A stretch of DNA of 64,000 nt from an uncultured Aquimarina sp. (GTDB lineage Bacteria > Bacteroidota > Bacteroidia > Flavobacteriales > Flavobacteriaceae). The stretch is taken from assembly GCF_947500065.1 (NCBI RefSeq), contig NZ_CANMQT010000006.1:124215-188214 (forward strand), written 5' to 3'. The notes under the pieces are model-generated. The model made no database searches and was not told the DNA's origin. It saw nothing but the letters and a program-made list of their open reading frames with translations. Shown here piece after piece: positions 25,590-35,100 of the stretch. The translations under genes and the position numbers were made by a program. Each line of letters starts with the position of its first letter. Within the stretch, counting starts at the first letter, position 1.

Positions 25590-26909
25590 ATGATAGAATT
25601 TAGATCTCTCAATAATTTATCAGTTCACTTAGATCGTCTTATAAAAGGTCGTTTGTGGTTTAAAGTAGTTATCGGTCTTGTACTAGGAGCAGGATTAGGA
25701 GTATTACTTAATCCATCTACCGGTTTGTTTTCTGAAGAAATTAGTTTGAGATTAGCGGATTGGCTTGATTTACCAGGACAAATTTTTATGCGTTTGGTTC
25801 AAATGATCATGATCCCTTTGATATTTACATCAATCCTTACGGGAATAGTAAGTAACACATCCGATAATCTGAAATCTTTTGGCCTTCGATTATTACTGTA
25901 TTTTATTTTTACTACTGCTGTTGCTATAGTGATAGGTCTAATTGTTACACTAATTTTCAAACCTGGTCAATATATTTTTAGGCTTGGTGGATTTCCAAAT
26001 AGCAATGAGAGTCAAAATGGATCTATTGAAGAAACTAAGCTTATTGAGAATGTACCCAATGCAATATCAAACCTTATACCTAATAATCCGCTTGAGTCTA
26101 TTTTGACGGGAGAGATGTTGGGTGTTGTGATTTTTACGATTCTAATAGGTGTGGCCATTACTCAACTTCGTGACGAGACAGCAAGACCTATCATCCGTTT
26201 TTCAGAAGCCATTCAAAAAATTTGTATGATCGTAGTTTCTTGGGCTATGATGTTGGTACCTTATGCCGTATTTGGTTTAATTGCAGCGTTGTTATCCAGA
26301 ACTGGTGTTGCAATTTTCCTTGGTTTGGGTTTCTATATGGGCGTGGTTATTTTTGGGCTTATTTTATTAATGTTATTCTATTTAGTACTGGTTTGGGCAA
26401 TCACTAAGAAAAGTCCATCGAAGTTCTTGCAGGCGATTAGGGAACCACAGTTATTGGCTTTTTCTACTGCTAGTTCTGCAGCGGTAATGCCTTTATCGAT
26501 GAAAACAGCAGATGAGAAATTGGGAGTATCCTCTAATATTAGCGATTTTGTGATCCCAGTTGGGGCAACAATTAATATGGATGGAACAGCATTGTTTCAA
26601 TGTGTGACAACTTTATTTATGGCACAAGCTTATGGGATTGAATTATCCATAATGAGCTTACTGTTAATCACATTCACGGTTGTAGCTGCTTCTATAGGAA
26701 CACCTGCTATTCCTGGAGGTGGAGTTATTATTCTTGCATCGGTTCTACAAAGCACTGGAATTCCAATAGATGGCCTTATTGTTATTATTGGCATAGACCG
26801 AATACTAGGAATGTTTAGAACTTCAGTTAATGTAACAGGAGATCTTACTGCCTGCTTAATTTTTAACAAGTTTTACGGAGTTACATCAAAGGATAACTCT
26901 ACTATATAA
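25590..26909 (+). CDS. dicarboxylate/amino acid:cation symporter (DAACS family)
   Basis: A 439-residue membrane protein with about eight helices and two re-entrant loops. Diagnostic marks are the serine-rich hairpin FSTASSAAVMPLSMK, the NMDGTALFQCVTTLF motif that binds sodium and substrate, and the glycine/proline loop IGTPAIPGGGVIIL. The final NVTGDLTACLIF holds the conserved substrate-contacting aspartate. It should import glutamate, aspartate or C4-dicarboxylates with sodium or protons. The gene stands alone; its upstream region carries the inverted repeats described at 25201-25589, which could regulate it. Confidence 0.93.
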   Translation: MIEFRSLNNLSVHLDRLIKGRLWFKVVIGLVLGAGLGVLLNPSTGLFSEEISLRLADWLDLPGQIFMRLVQMIMIPLIFTSILTGIVSNTSDNLKSFGLRLLLYFIFTTAVAIVIGLIVTLIFKPGQYIFRLGGFPNSNESQNGSIEETKLIENVPNAISNLIPNNPLESILTGEMLGVVIFTILIGVAITQLRDETARPIIRFSEAIQKICMIVVSWAMMLVPYAVFGLIAALLSRTGVAIFLGLGFYMGVVIFGLILLMLFYLVLVWAITKKSPSKFLQAIREPQLLAFSTASSAAVMPLSMKTADEKLGVSSNISDFVIPVGATINMDGTALFQCVTTLFMAQAYGIELSIMSLLLITFTVVAASIGTPAIPGGGVIILASVLQSTGIPIDGLIVIIGIDRILGMFRTSVNVTGDLTACLIFNKFYGVTSKDNSTI

Positions 26910-27207
26910 ATCTAAAAAAAAGAGTAATATTTTATTTTTTTGAAATGCATATGTCTAAATTGATGTTATTCATTTTTATCAATACATTACAATGTTGAAA
27001 TTTAGTATTAAATGATTAAAAAATATTCAAAATAATTAACTGAGACAGAAAGCAGAAAATTTTATTATTATAAATGATAGATTAGTCACTAATTAACCAT
27101 AAATCCTTCATTCATGATAGCTTACATAAATCATATCGTTTTACTCATATTTGTTATCTTTAGCATAGTATGATAACAATCAATCACATTCACATAAATC
27201 ACTCATC

Positions 27208-29094
27208 ATGGCAAAAAAACGTAGTTGGAAATTTTGGACCTCAAGAACTGTATTACTCATTTTGGTATTGGGATTACTTTGGTTAGTAAACCTAATTTGG
27301 TTTAAACCGTTTAGCATCAATCATTTTTATGATAAAGTATTTTTAGAGTTAGCGTTAGATAGCCCAGAACTTACTACATCCATGGGTATTCCTGTGATTT
27401 ATGATTGGTCTAAGGATGAATTAGATGATATCTCTGATGCGAAACAATGGGAAACTTTTAATAAAATGAAAGAGGATTATGAGACCTTAAAAAGTTATGA
27501 TTTTGAAGGTCAATCAGAAGAAAATAAATTAAACACTAAGATATTAGGATTCTATCTGGAAGGTTTAATGGAAGGAGAACGTTTTTTCTACCACGATTAT
27601 CCGGTAAACCAGATGGGGGGTATACAAAGTTCATTACCTAGTCTTATGGAAAATGCGCATAAACTTAGGGATAAAAGTGACGCAGAGGCTTATGTAACGC
27701 GTTTATCAAAATTTGATATTAAGTTTAATCAGTTAATTGAAAACTTAAAATTAGGAGAGGGTAAAGGAATCATTCCACCTAGGTTCGTTATCGATCGCGT
27801 ATTAGATGAAATGAATGGTTTTATTGGAGAAAAAAAGTCGAGCATAGATACCGTTGTGAATACACAGAAAAAAGTATCTTCTGTGAAATCAAATATTTTG
27901 TATGTCAATTTTGAATCTAAAATTGATAAATTAGAAGAGCTATCTCAGGAAGAAAAGGATGCTCTTAAAAAACAAGTAGAAGAAGAAATAGAAACCACGG
28001 TTTTTGGATCTTATAAAAAACTAATTACATATTTCGAACAACTTAAAGGTAAGGCTACCGCGGATGATGGAGTATGGAAATTGCCTGATGGAGATGCCTT
28101 TTATCGTTATCAGTTAAAACAGCGTACTACTACAGATTTAGATCCTGAAGAAGTACATCAAATAGGGATATCTGAAGTGGCTAGAATAAAAAGTGAAATG
28201 AAAGCAATTCTTTCTGCAGAAGGGTATGCTGATTCTACAAAAACGTTAGGAGCTATTATTCAGGAATTAAATAAAGAAGAACGTTTTCTTTTTCCTAATA
28301 ATGATGAAGGAAGACAAATGGTTATTGATGAGTATGATCGTATACTATCAGAAATTAGTGCAGGTCTGGACGATGCTTTTGATATACGACCAAAAGCAGG
28401 TTTAGAGGTGAAACGCGTTCCTGAATTTAAAGAAGAAGGATCAGCAGGAGCATATTACAATAGACCGGCAATGGATGGCTCGCGAGGAGGTGTTTTTTAT
28501 GCAAACCTTAGAAATGTACACGAATCCGTAAAATTTGGGATGAAAACATTAGCATATCATGAAGGAGTACCAGGTCACCATTTTCAAATTGCCATTCAAT
28601 CTGAGTTGGAAGGAGTTCCGATTTTCAGAACAATAGGGCTTTTTACATCCTATATAGAAGGTTGGGCGCTGTACTCAGAGCAATTAGCTTGGGAGTTAGG
28701 TTTTTATAAAAACGACCCTTTTGGAAATCTTGGTAGATTACAAGCAGAGATGTTCAGAGCTGTAAGGTTGGTTGTAGATACTGGTATTCATCATAAAAAA
28801 TGGACGCGTCAGCAAGCGATTGATTATATGGTTGAGAATACCGGAATGACTACAACAGAAGTTACTACAGAAATAGAACGATATATCGTTTGGCCAGGAC
28901 AAGCATGTGCTTATAAAATAGGGATGCTAAAAATATTAGAGCTTAGAGAAAAGGCAAAACAAAAGCTTGGTGATCGTTTTGATTTGAGAGAATTTCATAA
29001 TGCAGTTTTAAAAAATGGAGCTGTTCCTTTGGATATTCTTGAGGAAATTATTGATGCTTATATTGATCAAACATTGGCAAATAGTGAAAGCTAA
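27208..29094 (+). CDS. DUF885 family protein (putative membrane-anchored metallopeptidase-like)
   Basis: A 628-residue protein with one N-terminal membrane helix (residues 12-32). The defining motif is AYHEGVPGHHFQIA near residue 451, a HExxGHH-like zinc-type motif, with the downstream EGWALYSEQLAWELGFY helix that holds the third ligand in gluzincin-like peptidases. The length is usual for DUF885. The family is generally regarded as peptidase-like, but activity is rarely shown. The 298 bases upstream contain no gene and are AT-rich. The next gene starts six bases after its stop. Confidence 0.87.
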   Translation: MAKKRSWKFWTSRTVLLILVLGLLWLVNLIWFKPFSINHFYDKVFLELALDSPELTTSMGIPVIYDWSKDELDDISDAKQWETFNKMKEDYETLKSYDFEGQSEENKLNTKILGFYLEGLMEGERFFYHDYPVNQMGGIQSSLPSLMENAHKLRDKSDAEAYVTRLSKFDIKFNQLIENLKLGEGKGIIPPRFVIDRVLDEMNGFIGEKKSSIDTVVNTQKKVSSVKSNILYVNFESKIDKLEELSQEEKDALKKQVEEEIETTVFGSYKKLITYFEQLKGKATADDGVWKLPDGDAFYRYQLKQRTTTDLDPEEVHQIGISEVARIKSEMKAILSAEGYADSTKTLGAIIQELNKEERFLFPNNDEGRQMVIDEYDRILSEISAGLDDAFDIRPKAGLEVKRVPEFKEEGSAGAYYNRPAMDGSRGGVFYANLRNVHESVKFGMKTLAYHEGVPGHHFQIAIQSELEGVPIFRTIGLFTSYIEGWALYSEQLAWELGFYKNDPFGNLGRLQAEMFRAVRLVVDTGIHHKKWTRQQAIDYMVENTGMTTTEVTTEIERYIVWPGQACAYKIGMLKILELREKAKQKLGDRFDLREFHNAVLKNGAVPLDILEEIIDAYIDQTLANSES

Positions 29095-29100
29095 TACAGT

Positions 29101-29544
29101 ATGAAATATAACATTGATAACGTTGATAAAACAGAGTATCCAGAGATTGTAGATGTTTGGGAAGCTTCGGTTAGAGCTACTCATCATTTTTTAAAGGAAG
29201 AAGAGATACTATATTTCAAACCATTGATTTTAAACCAGTATCTAAATGCCGTGGAGTTAAGATGTATTAGGAATGTACACGCAAATATTGTTGGTTTTGT
29301 TGGAGTGGCAGAACAGAATTTAGAAATGCTTTTTATTCATCCTGAGTATCGAGGAATGAGAATAGGTAAAACACTATTGCAATATTCAATTAATGAAATG
29401 GACGTAACCAAAGTAGATGTAAATGAACAGAATGGACAGGCAGTCGGATTTTATGAGCATTCAGGATTTAAGACGGAGAGGCGTTCTGAATTAGATGCTT
29501 CCGGAAAACCGTATCCAATTTTGCATATGGAATTACAAAAATAA
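29101..29544 (+). CDS. GNAT family N-acetyltransferase
   Basis: A 147-residue GNAT protein. The acetyl-CoA loop is IHPEYRGMRIGKTLL (R/Q-x-x-G-x-G/A form), preceded by a FVGVAEQNLEMLFI strand and followed by VDVNEQNGQAVGFYEHSGF, the usual motif B. The amino acceptor is unknown. It lies six bases after DUF885 and nine before the SnoaL-like gene, so the three probably form an operon. Confidence 0.9.
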   Translation: MKYNIDNVDKTEYPEIVDVWEASVRATHHFLKEEEILYFKPLILNQYLNAVELRCIRNVHANIVGFVGVAEQNLEMLFIHPEYRGMRIGKTLLQYSINEMDVTKVDVNEQNGQAVGFYEHSGFKTERRSELDASGKPYPILHMELQK

Positions 29545-29553
29545 ATAAGGAAT

Positions 29554-29931
29554 ATGAATCTAGAGGAAAATAAGAAGAACGCGATTGCTTTTTATAAAAT
29601 GGCTTATGAAGGAAGCCCTAAAGAAGCTGTAGAAAGGTACCTTGGTAACGAGTATATACAGCATAATCCAGATGTAGCAGACGGTACGGAAGGTTTTATA
29701 TCTTATTTTGAAAGGATGCAAAAAGAATATGCAGATAAATCTATTGAGTTTGTACGATGTATTGCTGAAGGAAATTTAGTAGCACTTCATACACATCAGA
29801 CTTGGCCGGATAATGATGAATATGTTACGATGGATTTTTTCCGATTTGACGAGCATGGAAAGATATGTGAGCATTGGGATGCGATTCAGCAGATACCAAA
29901 AAAATCTGCTAACCCTAATACAATGTATTAA
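29554..29931 (+). CDS. SnoaL-like / NTF2-fold protein
   Basis: A 125-residue NTF2-like protein with the pattern NAIAFYKMAYEG at the N-terminus, YIQHNPDVADGTEGFI near residue 35, VALHTHQTW in the central sheet and FFRFDEHGKICEHWDAIQ near the end. These are typical of the SnoaL-like polyketide-cyclase group often predicted to be ester- or aldol-acting small enzymes. The true substrate is unknown. It belongs to the operon beginning with DUF885. Confidence 0.87.
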   Translation: MNLEENKKNAIAFYKMAYEGSPKEAVERYLGNEYIQHNPDVADGTEGFISYFERMQKEYADKSIEFVRCIAEGNLVALHTHQTWPDNDEYVTMDFFRFDEHGKICEHWDAIQQIPKKSANPNTMY

Positions 29932-29986
29932 AGGTTCTGAATTTATTAGTGTATTCAGTTAGAGAATAATAAATAAAAGATATAAT

Positions 29987-30724
29987 TTGATACAATACCT
30001 TGAGTTTTCTGATTTGGATGATCATCTTTTGAAACAATATAGAAGTGCTATAAATAAGGCGTTTCCGAAGGTTATCTTGCACTCTCAAGTCATTAAAGAT
30101 TACTGGGATAAGCTAGAGAAATATTTTCCTCATACCCAACTTTTTATAGTAGATGAGTATAGAAATCTCATAGGTTTTATGAATGCAATACCGATATACT
30201 ATGATTTACCATTAACTGAATTACCGGATGAAGGATGGGATTGGCTTGTAAAAAAAGGAATAGAAGATTTTGAAAATAAGATAACACCAAATAGTTTAGG
30301 AGGGTTACAGATTGTAGTTATTAAGGAGTATCAAGGCCAAGGATATAGTAAGTTGTTAATTTCTAGGGGTAAACATGCTAAAGAAAATTTGGGGTTTAAG
30401 AATTTTATAATCCCTATAAGACCTATTTTAAAGCATACATATCCTGAGATGAAGATGGAGGATTATATAGATTTAAAGGAGCATGATAAGATCTTTGACC
30501 CTTGGATTAGAACACATGTAGATAGTGGTGCTCAGGTTATTAAAGTTTGCGAAAATTCTATGAATGTTACGGGTGATGTTCATTTCTGGGAACAATTGCT
30601 TCATAAAAAAATAACGGAGTCTGGTAGTTATGAAATAAAAGGAGCTTTGAATTTAGTATCAATAGACATAGAGAATAATTACGGAGAATACGAGGAAGAA
30701 AATATTTGGATTCATTATGGGTAA
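29987..30724 (+). CDS. GNAT-fold acetyltransferase-like protein
   Basis: A 245-residue protein read from a TTG start at 29987. The central part carries LGGLQIVVIKEYQGQGYSKL, where the EYQGQGYS stretch matches the acetyl-CoA P-loop of GNAT enzymes, and LFIVDEYRNLIGFMN forms the preceding strands. The long C-terminal part, ending in NIWIHYG, is unassigned. No acceptor is evident. It follows the SnoaL-like gene after 55 bases and is followed by a strong terminator. Confidence 0.72.
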   Translation: MIQYLEFSDLDDHLLKQYRSAINKAFPKVILHSQVIKDYWDKLEKYFPHTQLFIVDEYRNLIGFMNAIPIYYDLPLTELPDEGWDWLVKKGIEDFENKITPNSLGGLQIVVIKEYQGQGYSKLLISRGKHAKENLGFKNFIIPIRPILKHTYPEMKMEDYIDLKEHDKIFDPWIRTHVDSGAQVIKVCENSMNVTGDVHFWEQLLHKKITESGSYEIKGALNLVSIDIENNYGEYEEENIWIHYG

Positions 30725-30773
30725 TAGCTAAAATCAATTCATATAATTAAATAGTTGTTTTAATACCCATAAA

Positions 30774-30809
30774 TAAAAAGAGCATTATCATTTTGATAAT
30801 GCTCTTTTT
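30774..30809. terminator. bidirectional intrinsic terminator
   Basis: A long perfect stem: AAAAAGAGCATTATCA pairs with TGATAATGCTCTTTTT around a two- to three-base loop, with A and T runs on the two sides. It sits between the convergent acetyltransferase-like gene and T9SS gene and can serve both. Confidence 0.9.
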
Positions 30810-30831
30810 ATATTTTTTAATGTATTATAAC

Positions 30832-32955
30832 TTATTGGATTACTAATCTTTTAGAAGCGGATGTACCATCATCTTGATCTAATTTTAGAATATAAATCCC
30901 AGTGTTAAGATTTGAAACATTTAAACTATTATTACTCAAAGTCTGGGAAATAACTTGTTTTCCTAGCATATCAAATACGTTAACAGTAACTACTGTATTC
31001 GATTTTGGGGTAATATTTACAAAACCTGTATTTGTTGGATTAGGAAATACGTTGAAGTTTTCAGATTCTTCATCAAAAGAGTCAACTGATAGAATACCAG
31101 CATTATCATTAACAGCACCTGGTGTTCCTAAATCACCGCTACCAAACGCTGAGGTAGCTGTAGCCCAATTAGTACCATCATCATTAGCGATACTGTTTAA
31201 AGCATTTATGGTTAACTCCATACTTGCTCCTGTTGGATCTGGAAAAGTAGCTCCATTATCCCAAATAACCTGATCTATAATAGTTGAACTACACTCGATA
31301 ATAAGGCCATCAGTACTATTTCCTAAAGAAATATCATTTGCATAAGTGTAATCAGGAGTAATTCCTCCATTAGGTGTTGCAGCATTTGCTATAACCACAT
31401 ATCCCATAGGAGGCACAATTACAGATGATGCTATTACATGAATCTCAGTAGTAGAAGTCTCATCTTTAATAATCCAACTTTGTATATCTATAGGGCTTCC
31501 TGTGGTATTGTATAACTCAAAGTACTCTCCGTTAGGATCGTTTCCAGCTGCATCTGGATTTTGCATAATTTCTGTTATAATAATATCTCCAACATTTGAA
31601 CAAACGGGAGTCTGATACACAATACCAGTTAATGCTACAGTTTGATTAGCAGGACCAGTTGTTGATACAGTAATATCACCAGCGTATGAATTAGCTGCCA
31701 ATCCAGAAGCTAATCTTATAAAAACTTCTGTGCTATTAACTGTTCCCATAGTTGGTGAGATTGCTACTGAGGATCCAAAGCCAGTTCCTGTCGTAAGTGA
31801 TACTTCGTAATTAGCAGGAGCCATTACAGTAATATCACTAGTAAGAAATAGACCTTCTATATTAAAGCTATCCTCGGCAGAAGGACCAGCTCCAAAAAAA
31901 TATGAAAAATCACCTATAAATCCTGAAATTGTAAATTGAGGATCATCAGGCGAAACTGTTCCACTTAAGGCTACTGTTTGATTAGTTGCTCCAGCAGATG
32001 ATACGGTAACATCTCCAGCATAGGAGTTTGAGGTTAAACTAGCCGCCAAACGCACATATATGGTTGTGGTAGCTACTGTTCCCATACTTGGAGTAACAGC
32101 AACTGAAGAACCAAAACCTGTTCCTGTTGTTAAGGATACTTCAAAATTGGCAGGTGCAGTTACAGTAAGATCAGCCGCAAGGTTTGTTCCAGAAACCGTA
32201 AATGTATCTTCAGAAGAAGGGCCATTGTTTTCAAAATAATCTAAACCAGAAACAGCGCCACTCACAGAGATTGTTGGAGTACCCATAGCAGATTCTACAA
32301 AAGCAGTAGTGTCTAAAGGTAAAATAGCTTCTCCATCTGCGGAATTTGTAGTCCAATTTGCTGGGTTACCAATTAGAGGAAGATAATTAGCAAATAAAGT
32401 TTCAGAATTTCTGGATCCGTTATATTCACCACCATCAGGGCTCCCAGAAGCAGTAAAAGTAATAAAAGTACTACCATCCGTTAATCCAGAACCAGTTAAA
32501 TCTCCTTGATTATTGGTTTCATTTTGTATACCAGCTAAAAAAGTTGTAGGAGTATTTTCATCTGTTCCAATATAAGCAAATAATGCATCTCCGTTACCAG
32601 AAAGATTAACTGTACCTGACCCAACTTGGGTAATCGTTCCTATAGAAGCACCATATAAAGCGTTTCCATCACTGTCAGTATCAGTGAAAACAACAATGGT
32701 TCCTGCTGCGATAACAGAAGCAGGTGTTACCCACTGAATATTTCCTTCATTAGAATCAACAAATCCTCCCATTCCATCAAGTTCATCATCAGAAAAGTAA
32801 ATGGTGGAATTAGCAGCAATATCAGCTAATGCTACGATAGCAAAATCATCATCTCCATCGGCATTAAACCCTACAAAAGCGATGTCTCCAGTAGTTTGCC
32901 CAAAAGAAGCAAATGAGAATACGATAGTAAAAAGTAAAAAATAAAGTTTTTTCAT
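30832..32955 (-). CDS. T9SS-secreted protein with tandem repeats and lamin-tail domain
   Basis: About 707 residues from the ATG at 32955 (MKKLYFLLFTIVFSFASFGQ signal peptide); an upstream ATG would only add 14 residues before it. The N-terminal 200 residues resemble secreted proteins annotated as choice-of-anchor. Two repeats of about 100 residues follow, each with DxTVxAPANFEVSLTTGTGF-like and NQTVALSG blocks. A lamin-tail domain comes next (DIIITEIMQNPDAAGNDPNG, EYFELYNTTGSPIDIQSWII). The last 75 residues are a type IX sorting tail (VFPNPTNTGFVNITPK, ending SASKRLVIQ). It is probably cell-surface or secreted, with an adhesive or enzyme-linked role unknown. Confidence 0.87.
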   Translation of the reverse strand: MKKLYFLLFTIVFSFASFGQTTGDIAFVGFNADGDDDFAIVALADIAANSTIYFSDDELDGMGGFVDSNEGNIQWVTPASVIAAGTIVVFTDTDSDGNALYGASIGTITQVGSGTVNLSGNGDALFAYIGTDENTPTTFLAGIQNETNNQGDLTGSGLTDGSTFITFTASGSPDGGEYNGSRNSETLFANYLPLIGNPANWTTNSADGEAILPLDTTAFVESAMGTPTISVSGAVSGLDYFENNGPSSEDTFTVSGTNLAADLTVTAPANFEVSLTTGTGFGSSVAVTPSMGTVATTTIYVRLAASLTSNSYAGDVTVSSAGATNQTVALSGTVSPDDPQFTISGFIGDFSYFFGAGPSAEDSFNIEGLFLTSDITVMAPANYEVSLTTGTGFGSSVAISPTMGTVNSTEVFIRLASGLAANSYAGDITVSTTGPANQTVALTGIVYQTPVCSNVGDIIITEIMQNPDAAGNDPNGEYFELYNTTGSPIDIQSWIIKDETSTTEIHVIASSVIVPPMGYVVIANAATPNGGITPDYTYANDISLGNSTDGLIIECSSTIIDQVIWDNGATFPDPTGASMELTINALNSIANDDGTNWATATSAFGSGDLGTPGAVNDNAGILSVDSFDEESENFNVFPNPTNTGFVNITPKSNTVVTVNVFDMLGKQVISQTLSNNSLNVSNLNTGIYILKLDQDDGTSASKRLVIQ

Positions 32956-33111
32956 AATAGTAATTATAATTGAGTGAAATAGTTTTGCAATATACAAAGA
33001 AATTAATATGGTAAAACCATAGCTAATAGTAAATTATCATTCTTAATCATAAGTTAACAGTAGTATCCTAATAACACATTTTAATTAACAGATGCTATAA
33101 ATCTATAAATA

Positions 33112-34254
33112 CTAAGGAACCACCTTAAAAACAATTAATTGATTCAGTTGAGGGAAAAAAGCATTGAAATTATTATCCGAAATCACAACCAGAGATTTAG
33201 TGCCATCTGCCAATATAGGTCCAAATGTAATTCCTTCTATATTATCAACTGTGTTATTCGTCAATTGACTACGGATACTATCAAATTCAAACAACAGTGT
33301 CTTGGTTGCTTTAGTATAGGTCGTATTAGCGAGAGATGTTGTATTTAGAGTGTTTGTAGCATTTGTAACGTCTACTTTATATATTTTAACAGTATTACCA
33401 CCATCCAGATAACCGGAAGAGAAAGAACGTTCTATAGTAAGGAATTTGTTGTTATCATATTCCAAAATTTCTACAAGACCATTTATAGTAAATGTAGTTC
33501 CTAAAGCGGGTTCACGATCTACTCGATCTAGTTCGTATGCAAATTGACGTTCTGCTAGTCCAGTAATTTTATTGATACGCGTGATACGCACTGGTGATTC
33601 TGTATCTGCGATTGTGGGTTCTGGTCCGTCTTCAATTAATGGAAGCTCCGTACCTATCCAATAAGCATTCGTGTCAAAGCTGATGGATAGAGATTCTAAG
33701 GTACCATTATGCCTAGGACCAGATAAATCATCTGTAGTATTTGCAGCTAAGTTATCTGGAAGTGTATAGTTTTGTAATTGTACTCCATTGGTTCCAATTT
33801 CTAACAAAGCAGGATCGACACCATTAACAATAGAACCTTCACTAGAATATATTATGTTTCCAGTGTTTGCATCAAATCGAATCGCTTCTGGATCCATTTG
33901 ATTTTCAGTAAAAGAATTACCCATAGCATCTTTGATCTCTACCATCGAAGTAATAGCTGCATTAGTAAAACGATCTTGATTGTATGAAATGTTTGCAGTG
34001 TAATAACGAATAGGGTTAGATCCATCACTTATAATATACCAGGTATTGTTTTTATAATCGATACCAGAGAAACCACCTATTGGCACTCCATCAATATTTT
34101 GATCTAGAATAACAAAATCATCGATAAATTCAAGAGTACTAATAGTATTAACAGTTGTTATTGGTGGTTCCGGTTCAGTGGCGGTATTATCATTTGAAGA
34201 ACAACTAGCAAAAAATATAATAACACATATGAAATAGGTTGTTTTTGCTGTCAT
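33112..34254 (-). CDS. esterase-like activity of phytase family lipoprotein
   Basis: A 380-residue lipoprotein: MTAKTTYFICVIIFFASCSS, cysteine 18 lipidated. The mature part is a phytase-like beta-propeller: FSGIDYKNNTWYIISDG near residue 60, DPEAIRFDANTGNIIYSSE, and NVDNIEGITFGPILADGTKS near the end, which match the PF13449 pattern. These proteins are thought to hydrolyse phosphate or carboxyl esters, but the reaction is rarely verified. It is a single gene with about 150 bases upstream to the T9SS gene's start. Confidence 0.85.
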   Translation of the reverse strand: MTAKTTYFICVIIFFASCSSNDNTATEPEPPITTVNTISTLEFIDDFVILDQNIDGVPIGGFSGIDYKNNTWYIISDGSNPIRYYTANISYNQDRFTNAAITSMVEIKDAMGNSFTENQMDPEAIRFDANTGNIIYSSEGSIVNGVDPALLEIGTNGVQLQNYTLPDNLAANTTDDLSGPRHNGTLESLSISFDTNAYWIGTELPLIEDGPEPTIADTESPVRITRINKITGLAERQFAYELDRVDREPALGTTFTINGLVEILEYDNNKFLTIERSFSSGYLDGGNTVKIYKVDVTNATNTLNTTSLANTTYTKATKTLLFEFDSIRSQLTNNTVDNIEGITFGPILADGTKSLVVISDNNFNAFFPQLNQLIVFKVVP

Positions 34255-34297
34255 GTCTTCAGGATTAGTGAGATTATAAAGATACTATTTTATCTCA

Positions 34298-35002
34298 TTA
34301 TGAGTTTAGAAAAGCAACACTATGCGCTGCAACGATAGCGGCGGTTTCTGTGCGCAGTCTGGTTTCTCCTAAAGTGATTGGCGTATAGCCTATATCTAGA
34401 GCTTCTGAAATTTCATTGTTAGAAAAATCTCCCTCTGGACCAATTAGCAAAGTAGTAGCGCTTTTTATATTCAGGATATCTTTTAGTGACTGTTTTTTAG
34501 TTTCTTCACAATGGGCAATTAATAGTTGATCTTTATTTTCCTTTTGTATAAATTCAGCAAATGAAATTGCTGGATTCAATTTTGGTAAATAACATTGTAA
34601 AGATTGTTTCATAGCACTTTGTATAATACGTTCAAAACGCTCAGGTTTTATTACCTTCCGTTCACTATGATCACATAGTATGGGAGTGATTTGATCAATA
34701 CCAATTTCCGTAGCTTTTTCTAAAAACCACTCATAGCGATCATTCATTTTTGTAGGAGCAACTGCAAGGTGTAATTTATAATCTTTGGGAGTCTGAAACT
34801 CTTTGTGTTCTAGATGTATTATACATTTGTTTGGGCTCGAAAAAGTAATGATTCCTGTAGCTAATAACCCTAACCCATTTGTAATTTGCAATGTGTCATC
34901 TTCCTTTTTTCGTAATACCTTAGAGATATGTTTACTTTCTTCTCTTGAGAATTCAAACTCACCAGTAGTTTCCGTGATGTTTTTACTATAGAATAATTGC
35001 AT
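34298..35002 (-). CDS. rsmE: 16S rRNA (uracil1498-N3)-methyltransferase
   Basis: A 234-residue SPOUT methyltransferase. An N-terminal PUA-like part (SREESKHISKVLRKKEDD) is followed by VAPTKMNDRYEWFLEKATEI, which holds the family KxxRxEWxxxKATELG-type motif, and a C-terminal knot with LLIGPEGDFSNNEI and LGETRLRTETAAIVA. It should methylate N3 of U1498 in 16S rRNA. It sits 43 bases upstream of the phytase-like gene on the same strand. Confidence 0.95.
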   Translation of the reverse strand: MQLFYSKNITETTGEFEFSREESKHISKVLRKKEDDTLQITNGLGLLATGIITFSSPNKCIIHLEHKEFQTPKDYKLHLAVAPTKMNDRYEWFLEKATEIGIDQITPILCDHSERKVIKPERFERIIQSAMKQSLQCYLPKLNPAISFAEFIQKENKDQLLIAHCEETKKQSLKDILNIKSATTLLIGPEGDFSNNEISEALDIGYTPITLGETRLRTETAAIVAAHSVAFLNS

Positions 35003-35100
35003 GATTTAGTTGATGGTTTTTGGTTTCAAGTTTTAGAGCTTTTATCTTTAAACTGTATGTTATGAACTGCATACGTTGTACCTATTACTCTATGCTATAT

